Source: Pseudomonadota bacterium | GTDB taxonomy: Bacteria > Desulfobacterota > Desulfarculia > Desulfarculales > Desulfarculaceae | Assembly: GCA_018902755.1 (NCBI GenBank) | Contig: JAHIQI010000029.1 | Location: 1-64,000, forward strand | Reading direction: 5' to 3' | Length of the DNA: 64,000 nt | In this document: positions 58,394-64,000 of the stretch, piece after piece | Position numbering within the stretch: position 1 is the stretch's first letter | How the letters are laid out: each line of letters begins with the position of its first letter | Translations under genes and position numbers: made by a program | The notes under the pieces: model-generated | Database searches by the model: none | Seen by the model: the letters and a program-made list of their open reading frames with translations, nothing else | What the model was told of the DNA's origin: nothing

Positions 58394-59764
58394 CTATAGG
58401 TCCCGGTCGCAGTCGATGTCCAGGCGGTTGATGCGGTTCCAGATGGTGGCCCGGCACACCCCCAGCAGTTCGGCGGCCTTGCTCTTGTTGCCCCCGGCTT
58501 GGCGCAGGGCCTCGATCAACTCCTGGCGTTGGGCCATGCGCCGCCCCTTTTGGGAGGCGGCGGAGGGTGGGGCGGGAGCCTGGCGGCGCAGCTTGGGGGG
58601 CAGGTGCTCGGTGGTGATTAGCCCGCCGGGGCAGAGCACGCAGGCGTACTCCACCGCGTGGCGCAGCTCGCGCACGTTGCCCGGCCAGGGGTAGGCGTCC
58701 AGCAGGTCAAAGGCCTCCGGGGCCATGCCCATGATCTCCTTGCCCGACTTGGCCACGGCCTGGGCCATGAAGTGCTCCACCAGCAGAGGGAGGTCCTCCC
58801 GGCGCTCGGCCAGGGAGGGCATCTGCACCGGCACCACGTCCAGGCGGTAGAACAGGTCCTCCCGGAAGGAGCCCCGGCGCACCAACTCGGCCAGGTCGCG
58901 GTTGGTGGCCGCCAGGATGCGCGCGTTCACCGGGCGCGGCCGGTTTTCGCCCACCCGATCTATCTCCTTCTCTTGCAGCACCCGCAGCAGCCTTAGCTGA
59001 GTGGCCGGGGGGATCTCGCCGATCTCGTCCAGCAGGATGTCGCCGCCCTCGGCCGCCTCGAAGCGGCCCACCCGGTCCCGGTCCGCCCCGGTGAAGGAGC
59101 CCTTCACATGGCCGAAAAGCTCGCTTTCCAAAAGGTTGGGGTTCAGGGCCGCGCAGTTCACCTTGAGGTAGGGCTTGTTTGCCCGGGGCCCCCGGCGGTG
59201 GATGGCCTCGGCGGCCAGTTCCTTGCCCGTGCCGCTGGCCCCCTGGATCAGCACCGGGTAGTCGGACTGGGCCACGGTGTCGATTAGGCGGTACAGGCTG
59301 GTCATGGCCGGGGAGTTGCCCACCAGGCCCTCGAAGCCGTCATCGCCGCGCAGGGTCCGGCGCAGCTGGGATATTTCGCGCTCCTTGGCGTGCAGCTCGG
59401 TGAGGTCGGTCAGCGTCTCCACCGCCCCGGTGATGTTGCCCTGGTCGTCCTTGAGCACGCTGGCCCGTTTGAGCACCACCACCCGCTCGCCCGCGCGGTT
59501 GGTGATGGTGCAGCGCTTGGAGCGGACCTCCCCGGCGCTGAACAGGCCGCAGTAATCCACCCCGCTGCCTTTGCCGATGATCTTGCACCCGGTGCAGTTG
59601 AGCACCCGGCAGGATTGCCCCTCGATCTGCTCGCGGCTGTAGCCGGTCAGCTCTTCACCGGCCTGGTTGATGCGCGCGATGCGCCCTTGGGGATCCACCA
59701 CCAAAACCGTGTCGTGCATGGTGTCGGTCACGGTGCCCCAGTGGGAGGCGATATCTATGTCCAT
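58394..59764 (-). CDS. Sigma-54-dependent activator with a Cys-rich PAS domain
   Basis: A 456-aa regulator: N-terminal PAS domain (about 8-120; TVLVVDPQGRI-like start, EELTGYSREQIEG, then CRVLNCTGCKIIG and YCGLFSAGEVRSKRC), an AAA+ domain with GASGTGKE (Walker A variant), the sigma-54 loop GSFTGA at about residue 221 and DEIGEIPPATQ, and a Fis-type HTH (NKSKAAELLGVCRATIWNRI). Five Cys in the PAS domain suggest redox, metal or Fe-S sensing. It is divergent from the ArsR-DsrE-TusA-Hdr operon, which has a sigma-54 promoter, so it is its probable activator. Confidence 0.92.
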   Translation of the reverse strand: MDIDIASHWGTVTDTMHDTVLVVDPQGRIARINQAGEELTGYSREQIEGQSCRVLNCTGCKIIGKGSGVDYCGLFSAGEVRSKRCTITNRAGERVVVLKRASVLKDDQGNITGAVETLTDLTELHAKEREISQLRRTLRGDDGFEGLVGNSPAMTSLYRLIDTVAQSDYPVLIQGASGTGKELAAEAIHRRGPRANKPYLKVNCAALNPNLLESELFGHVKGSFTGADRDRVGRFEAAEGGDILLDEIGEIPPATQLRLLRVLQEKEIDRVGENRPRPVNARILAATNRDLAELVRRGSFREDLFYRLDVVPVQMPSLAERREDLPLLVEHFMAQAVAKSGKEIMGMAPEAFDLLDAYPWPGNVRELRHAVEYACVLCPGGLITTEHLPPKLRRQAPAPPSAASQKGRRMAQRQELIEALRQAGGNKSKAAELLGVCRATIWNRINRLDIDCDRDL

Positions 59765-59775
59765 GTCTACCTACC

Positions 59776-59830
59776 GTCTAAACAGTGTCTAAACATAAAA
59801 TAGTCTACTTAAACACTTCTGTTTGGGCAA
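59776..59830. promoter_or_regulatory. Repeated TAAACA sites, possible activator binding region
   Basis: GTCTAAACA occurs at 59776-59784 and 59787-59795, an 11-base phase. A further TTAAACA lies at about 59809, and AAACA-CTTC-TGTTT forms an inverted repeat near 59811-59824. The region is 75-125 bases upstream of the sigma-54 promoter and just before the activator gene, as expected of an enhancer. Confidence 0.55.
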
Positions 59831-59900
59831 GTGGTTTGGCAAAAATAAATTTGGTTATTATATCAAGTAGATATATTTCATACGGCAAAAGTAAGCTTTT

Positions 59901-59916
59901 TGGCACGTTACCTGCT
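59901..59916 (+). promoter_or_regulatory. Sigma-54 (-24/-12) promoter of the ArsR-DsrE-TusA-Hdr operon
   Basis: TGGCACGTTACCTGCT has the full -24 element TGGCACG and CTGCT as -12, with GG (59902-59903) and GC (59914-59915) exactly ten bases apart. Transcription would start near 59927 and the first gene begins at 59977. The divergent gene encodes a sigma-54 activator. Confidence 0.85.
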
Positions 59917-59976
59917 CATATGCCGACAGTAACAAGTTGCAGAACTTCATAACTTGGGAGTTTCAAAAGGCCGAAT

Positions 59977-60273
59977 ATGAGCAGCCTAGCCGAAAGTCAG
60001 CAACGGGCCGACGCCATCACCGAGATGGTAAAGGCCATCGCCCATCCGGTGCGCCTGAGGATCATCTCCCTGCTGTGCCAGTCGGACCAACGGGTGATTT
60101 TCATGGCCGAGCGCCTGGAAAAGACACCGGCCGCGGTGTCCCAGCAGCTTCGCATCCTGCGCATGAGCGGGCTGGTGGCCACCGAGCGCCGCGACGGCGA
60201 GGTGTACTACACCCTGGGCAACCCCCAGTTGCGTCAGTTGCTGGCCTGCCTGGACGGCTGCCAGGCCGCCTGA
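59977..60273 (+). CDS. ArsR-family regulator
   Basis: A 98-aa winged-helix protein: VKAIAHPVRLRIISLLCQSD, FMAERLEKTPAAVSQQLRIL and GLVATERRDGEVYYTLGNP. It has two Cys, one in SLLC and one near the C terminus (ACLDGC), and no obvious CVC metal motif in helix 3, so it may respond to sulfane sulfur or redox rather than arsenic. It is the first gene of the sulfur operon; AAGG lies upstream of the ATG. It may repress the same operon that the sigma-54 activator switches on. Confidence 0.85.
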   Translation: MSSLAESQQRADAITEMVKAIAHPVRLRIISLLCQSDQRVIFMAERLEKTPAAVSQQLRILRMSGLVATERRDGEVYYTLGNPQLRQLLACLDGCQAA

Positions 60274-60320
60274 AACGCCCGGTACTAACTCTTTAAGACC
60301 ATATTGACCCTGGAGGAAAC

Positions 60321-60866
60321 ATGAGCGCGGAACCCGCACGCAAACTGGAAGAGACTGCCCCCGCCCCTAAACCGGCCGGCGTGGTCCTGGAAAACAAGCT
60401 GTCCATGGTGGTCTTCTCCGGCGACCTGGACAAGCTTCTGGCCGCCATGATCATCGCCACCGGCGCGGCCGCCATGGGCATGAAGGTCGTAATGTTCTTC
60501 ACCTTCTGGGGCACCGCCGCCCTGCGCGACGCCAAGAAGAAGGTGGGCGGCAAGGACTTCATGTCCAAGATGTTCGGCTGGATGCTGCCCAAGGGCCGCA
60601 ACGCCCTGAAGCTCAGCCAGATGCACATGGGCGGCATGGGCACCGCGATGCTCAAAAGCCTCATGAAGAAAAAGAACGCCCCCACCCTGGACCAGCTGTT
60701 CGACATAGCGGCCCAACTCGGGGTGGAGATCAAGGTCTGCGAGATGTCCATGGACCTCATGGGCTTCAAGCACGAAGAGATCATCGATTACCCCAACATC
60801 GACTACGTGGGCGTGGCCACCTTCCTGGCCAACTCCGGCAAGTCCTCCAACCAACTCTTTATCTAA
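60321..60866 (+). CDS. DsrE-family sulfur-carrier-like protein (DsrE3 type)
   Basis: A 181-aa DsrE/DsrF-like protein with a long proline-rich N terminus and the body SMVVFSGDLDKLLAAMIIAT, MGMKVVMFFTFWGTAALRDA, MHMGGMGTAMLKSLM, TLDQLFDIAAQLGVEIKVCE and MSMDLMGF. The single Cys in IKVCEMSMDLMG is at the place of the active Cys in DsrE3/peroxiredoxin-like members that carry persulfide. The hydrophobic surface and Met-rich loop are typical of the group. GGAGGAA precedes the ATG. Beside TusA it likely takes part in a persulfide relay. Confidence 0.88.
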   Translation: MSAEPARKLEETAPAPKPAGVVLENKLSMVVFSGDLDKLLAAMIIATGAAAMGMKVVMFFTFWGTAALRDAKKKVGGKDFMSKMFGWMLPKGRNALKLSQMHMGGMGTAMLKSLMKKKNAPTLDQLFDIAAQLGVEIKVCEMSMDLMGFKHEEIIDYPNIDYVGVATFLANSGKSSNQLFI

Positions 60867-60920
60867 AGTCAAAGCGAAAAACGCCTCAAATACACGGCAA
60901 CGCCAAAAGGAGAAAGCAAG

Positions 60921-61160
60921 ATGTCCGATATCAACGCCGCCAAGGTTCTGGATCTCAAAGGTCTGCCCTGCCCCATGCCCGTGGTCAAGATGAGCCAGGA
61001 AATCGGCTCGGTCAACGTGGGCGAGGTCATCGAAGTGCACACCACCGATCCCGGCTCCCTCTCCGATTTCCCGGCCTGGGCCGAGACCTCGGGCAACGAA
61101 GTGCTGGACACCGAGCAGGGTGGCGAGTTCATCAAGATCTTCGTCAAGCGCAACAACTAG
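60921..61160 (+). CDS. tusA: TusA-family sulfur carrier protein
   Basis: A 79-aa protein with the TusA motif LDLKGLPCPMPVVK, the first Cys being the persulfide-carrying residue, then VNVGEVIEVHTTDPGSLSDF and a final strand FIKIFVK. TusA proteins carry sulfane sulfur between sulfurtransferases and enzymes such as DsrE or heterodisulfide-reductase-like complexes. AAAAGGAGA lies upstream. It is between dsrE and the membrane haem protein gene. Confidence 0.92.
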   Translation: MSDINAAKVLDLKGLPCPMPVVKMSQEIGSVNVGEVIEVHTTDPGSLSDFPAWAETSGNEVLDTEQGGEFIKIFVKRNN

Positions 61161-61178
61161 ACCCGGGACGTCAAGAGC

Positions 61179-61892
61179 ATGGTCAACCAGATCTTCTATG
61201 TAATCACCGTGCCCATGGTCTATGTGGCCGTGGCCTGGTGCCTCGTGGGGATCGCGGTGAAGGTGGCGCGGGTGGCCAAGGCCCCCGCCCACCCCTTCAC
61301 CCTCAAGGTGTTCCCGGACAAGGACCACCCGGTTCCCAGCGCCGTGTGGGGGGCCCTGAGCATGCCCACGGTGCGCCGTCACAACCCTACCTTCTGGGTT
61401 TTCCTGATCCTGTTCCATCTGGGCGTGGCCGTGCTCATCCTGGCCCACCTTGATCTTCTGCCCTGGTTCAACATCTACCCCGAAGACTCGCCCCACATGA
61501 TCGGCAACGGGGCGGTCGGAGTGGTGGTCACCGCGGCCATCCTCTACTTCCTGCTGCGCCGCTTCGCCTCGCCGCTGCGCGAGATCTCGGTGCCCGCCGA
61601 TTATCTGCTGCTGTTCCTGTTGTTCTGCGTGGCCATGTCCGGCGACATCATCTCCTGGGCCAACTCCTGGAGCGAAAACGGCTTCGTGTTGACCAAGCAG
61701 GACTTCGGCGGCTACCTGGACGGCCTGTTCCACTTCTCCTGGGCCGACCCGGCGGAGACCATCGACGGCGGCCACTACGTGGTCCTGGTGACCCACGTTT
61801 TCCTGGCCAACCTTTTCCTGATGGTGCTGCCCTTCAGCAAGATCATGCACACCTTCTTCGCCATCCCGCTGAACAAGCTGAGGAGGGGCTAA
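61179..61892 (+). CDS. HdrE/DsrM/NarI-like membrane cytochrome b subunit
   Basis: A 237-aa membrane protein with five to six hydrophobic segments (FYVITVPMVYVAVAWCLVGI, FWVFLILFHLGVAVLILAHL, AVGVVVTAAILYFLLRRF, ADYLLLFLLFCVAMSGDII, HYVVLVTHVFLANLFLMVLP). Paired His in HRR-H, LFHLGVAVLILAH, GGHYVVLVTH and KIMH can ligate one or two b haems, as in NarI, DsrM and HdrE. It should exchange electrons with the quinone pool and pass them to the Fe-S partner encoded five bases downstream. Its ribosome site is weak. The neighbourhood argues for a sulfur-linked redox complex. Confidence 0.88.
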   Translation: MVNQIFYVITVPMVYVAVAWCLVGIAVKVARVAKAPAHPFTLKVFPDKDHPVPSAVWGALSMPTVRRHNPTFWVFLILFHLGVAVLILAHLDLLPWFNIYPEDSPHMIGNGAVGVVVTAAILYFLLRRFASPLREISVPADYLLLFLLFCVAMSGDIISWANSWSENGFVLTKQDFGGYLDGLFHFSWADPAETIDGGHYVVLVTHVFLANLFLMVLPFSKIMHTFFAIPLNKLRRG

Positions 61893-61897
61893 ACATC

Positions 61898-63145
61898 ATG
61901 GACGCCAAGCTGAAACAAGAGCTCATCCAGACCTTTTCCGAGCGCCTGAGCCAGGCGGCCAAGATGTACCTGGAAAACTGCTCCCGCTGTGGGCTGTGCA
62001 TCGAGGCCTGCCACGCCTACGCCTCTTCGCCGGAGACTCGCTACACCGCCGTGGGCCGGGCCCAGAACATCCGTCGCATCTACGAGGAGTACTTCAAGAA
62101 GGGCAAGATCGCCAAAAAGCTCAACGAGGCGGTGGAGCTCAGCGACCACTGGATGGAAAAGGTCTACGAGACCGCCTACACCTGCACCGGCTGCCGCCGC
62201 TGCATGACCTACTGCCCCTTCGGCATCGACACCGGCGTGATCCAGGGCATCGCCAAGATGCTTTTGATCACCGCGAACATGGAGCCCAAGACCCTGACCA
62301 TGTTAGCCGATATGTCCATCGCCAAGGGCAAGACCATAGAGAAGACCAAGGCGAACTTCGCCATCGCCGCCAAAAACCTGGAAAAAGAGGTGCTGGAGCG
62401 CTGGCGCTCCGAGGGCGGCGAGGAAGTGGTTCCCCTGGACGTACAGGACGCCGACGGGCTCTACGTGGCCCTGGCGGGCAAGCACTCCATCATCCCGGCG
62501 GCGGCCATCATGAACGCGGCCAAGGAGAAATGGTCGCTCAGCTACTTCGAGGCGGTGAACTTCGGGGCCTTCGTGGGCAACCCGGCCAAGACCAATGAGA
62601 TCGCCGGGCGCATCATCGAGGAGGCCAAGCGCCTGAACATCAAGGAAGTGGTGATCTGCGAGTGCGGCACCGCCTACCGGGTGATGAAGCACATGAGTGG
62701 CGAAAAGCCCTTCAAGGTCATTACCTTCGCCGAGCTCATAGCCCGTTACGTGGAGCAGGGGCGCATCAAGCTGGACAAGAGCAAGCTGCCCGGCAAGGTG
62801 ACCTATCACGACCCCTGCCAGATCGCCCGCCAGGGGGGCATCTATGAGCAGCCCCGCTACGTGCTGAACCAGCTCACCGACCACTTCGTGGAGATGACCC
62901 CCAACCGCCAGGCCAACTGGTGCTGCGGCGGTGGCGGCGGCCTGGTGGCCATGGGCGAGAAGGACTTCCGGATGAAGTCGGCCAAGGTCAAGGCCGACCA
63001 GGTAAAGGCCACCGGGGCCGAGGTGCTGTGCACCGCCTGCGAAAACTGCCACACCCAGCTTTCCGACCTGAACGAACACTACGGCCTGGGGGTCAAGGTG
63101 GAGTACCTCTCCGACCTCACCGCCAAGGCCCTGGTGCAGGACTAG
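61898..63145 (+). CDS. HdrD/DsrK-like Fe-S oxidoreductase with CCG domains
   Basis: A 415-aa protein. Two N-terminal [4Fe-4S] sites: CSRCGLCIEACHAYA and CTGCRRCMTYCPFGID. The C-terminal part carries the CCG domains of heterodisulfide reductase catalytic subunits: ICECGTAYRVMK, then HDPCQIARQGG, NWCCGGGGGLVAMG and CTACENCHTQL. It pairs with the HdrE/DsrM-like protein encoded just upstream (AGGAGG before the ATG) to form an HdrDE/DsrMK-like complex that should reduce or oxidise a disulfide or persulfide, with TusA or DsrE as likely carriers. Confidence 0.92.
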   Translation: MDAKLKQELIQTFSERLSQAAKMYLENCSRCGLCIEACHAYASSPETRYTAVGRAQNIRRIYEEYFKKGKIAKKLNEAVELSDHWMEKVYETAYTCTGCRRCMTYCPFGIDTGVIQGIAKMLLITANMEPKTLTMLADMSIAKGKTIEKTKANFAIAAKNLEKEVLERWRSEGGEEVVPLDVQDADGLYVALAGKHSIIPAAAIMNAAKEKWSLSYFEAVNFGAFVGNPAKTNEIAGRIIEEAKRLNIKEVVICECGTAYRVMKHMSGEKPFKVITFAELIARYVEQGRIKLDKSKLPGKVTYHDPCQIARQGGIYEQPRYVLNQLTDHFVEMTPNRQANWCCGGGGGLVAMGEKDFRMKSAKVKADQVKATGAEVLCTACENCHTQLSDLNEHYGLGVKVEYLSDLTAKALVQD

Positions 63146-63148
63146 GCC

Positions 63149-63916
63149 CTAGGGCTGGGGCGCTTCAATCAGCAGGGAGCGCCCCGGCTCCTCGGCCGTC
63201 GACGGCGCGTAGGGGGGCAACAGCTCTCGCAGGGCATGGCCCAGGGCGTTGAATCGCCCGAGATCGAAACGGCAGAGGTGCTCTTCTATGATCAGGGCCT
63301 CCTGCCGGGGGACCCTGGCCAAATGCTGGGCCACGCTGGCCCCTTCGGGGAGGTTGAGCGAAGTGATGTGGCACAGCGCCCCGACCACCCGGTCCAGGCG
63401 CAGTTGGAAGCTATGACAGGTGCGAGGAGGGCGGTGGGGCCACTGGCTAAGGTCCTCCAACAGCAACGGCAACAGGGGGTCCACCTCGATCACCAGCATG
63501 GTTTGGCTCTTGAGCCACTCCACCAGGTTGGCGCCCTCCGGGGCCAGGTGGCGCACCTGTTCGGTCAGGGCCTGGTGACGGTCCAGGCGCAAAGGTTGCG
63601 GACGGCCGCGCACATACAGCGTCTTGCGCGGCGGGTTCAGCAGCAGGTCGCCCACGGCCTGGAACTCCCCGGCATCGGCCAGGCAACCGGCCCACCACAG
63701 GGCCAGCTCGCTCAGGCGGGCCAGGGTTAGCCAAAAGGATTGGCCTTTGGGGCCCGCGTGTTCATGGAGCTGGTCGCGCAGGCGGGTCAGGCGCTTCTCG
63801 TCGGTCCAGCCGGACGAGGCCTGCCGCTGCATTTCCCGGTTGATGAGATGGAGGCGCTCCGCGCCGAACGCGCCGACTTTAAGATAATGTTTGCCGGACA
63901 AATTTTGCGCTCTCAC
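63149..63916 (-). CDS. Hypothetical protein, convergent with the Hdr operon
   Basis: A 255-aa soluble, Leu- and Arg-rich helical protein of no family I recognise. The start appears to be GTG at 63916 without a strong ribosome site, so the N terminus is uncertain. The frame runs cleanly and ends three bases from the HdrD-like stop on the other strand. Segments such as ELALWWAGCLADAGEF, RLDRVVGALCHITSL and CRFDLGRFNALGHALREL look like helical hairpins. No motif suggests a reaction. The AT-rich sequence 63917-64000 upstream should hold its promoter. Confidence 0.55.
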   Translation of the reverse strand: MRAQNLSGKHYLKVGAFGAERLHLINREMQRQASSGWTDEKRLTRLRDQLHEHAGPKGQSFWLTLARLSELALWWAGCLADAGEFQAVGDLLLNPPRKTLYVRGRPQPLRLDRHQALTEQVRHLAPEGANLVEWLKSQTMLVIEVDPLLPLLLEDLSQWPHRPPRTCHSFQLRLDRVVGALCHITSLNLPEGASVAQHLARVPRQEALIIEEHLCRFDLGRFNALGHALRELLPPYAPSTAEEPGRSLLIEAPQP

Positions 63917-64000
63917 TAAATAAACAACGAATGATTAGTAAATGATATGACATATGTCACGAGTGGCATATTTACAGAAGAGGGAGATCTTGTCAATCGT

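Noticed and set aside
60285..61850. Minus-strand frame of 521 codons opposite dsrE, tusA and the HdrE-like gene
   Set aside because: It spans three recognised plus-strand genes and consists of His/Val/Gly-rich antisense sequence.

Overview
The window looks like a chromosomal segment of a GC-rich anaerobic bacterium, most likely a Desulfobacterota (deltaproteobacterial) sulfate reducer or relative. The basis is a DsrE/TusA/HdrE/HdrD-type sulfur-redox cluster, TRAP carboxylate uptake, two sigma-54 activators with matching -24/-12 promoters, and a large CoA-ester catabolic regulon. The taxonomic assignment is inference from gene content only.

1-3.95 kb is the right end of an integrated element. 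It carries the end of an IS21-like insertion sequence that truncates a primase-like gene, an AlpA-type regulator, an unknown protein, a RelE/XRE toxin-antitoxin pair and a tyrosine integrase. The integrase abuts a 3' half of tRNA-Phe followed by the tRNA's own terminator, which marks the element/chromosome junction. 4.0-10.6 kb is accessory: a decayed DinB-like pseudogene, an exported nuclease-fold protein without catalytic residues, a 1519-aa exported protein of unknown function and a small exported protein.

11-17.7 kb holds a beta-oxidation operon (thiolase, FadJ-type enzyme, acyl-CoA dehydrogenase-SCP2 fusion) and a divergent glycerol kinase. 18-37.7 kb is one co-directional run of 17 minus-strand genes: DUF362 protein, crotonase, TIGR04076-like protein, double CaiB protein, acyl-CoA ligase, a DUF6125-like protein, TRAP DctP, CrtI-like oxidoreductase, a small protein, PaaK-like ligase, TRAP DctQ and DctM, thiolase, enoyl-CoA hydratase, OYE/dienoyl-CoA reductase, a small Cys protein and a 4-hydroxybutyryl-CoA dehydratase-type radical enzyme. 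Together they could take up, activate, dehydrate, reduce and thiolytically cleave an unidentified carboxylic acid. A divergent sigma-54 activator (37988) sits next to a good -24/-12 promoter and two palindromes 21 bp apart, so at least the head of the run is probably under its control.

41-46 kb is eroded: a 5'-truncated sodium symporter with an intact 45-aa companion gene, a LivF fragment, a radical SAM/glycosyltransferase pair and an ArnT-like gene with one in-frame stop. 46.6-53.2 kb has a PAS sensor, a GntR-family regulator with two candidate operators, and a cytochrome c / Tat-exported metallo-beta-lactamase / 10-TM protein / two unknowns cluster. This converges on an arylsulfatase, which is followed by a frameshifted neurotransmitter-sodium symporter with a 34-aa small subunit. 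56.8-64 kb has a membrane nucleotidyl cyclase, a second sigma-54 activator with a Cys-rich PAS domain, and divergent from it an ArsR-DsrE-TusA-HdrE-HdrD operon behind a near-consensus sigma-54 promoter. An unrecognised protein closes the window.
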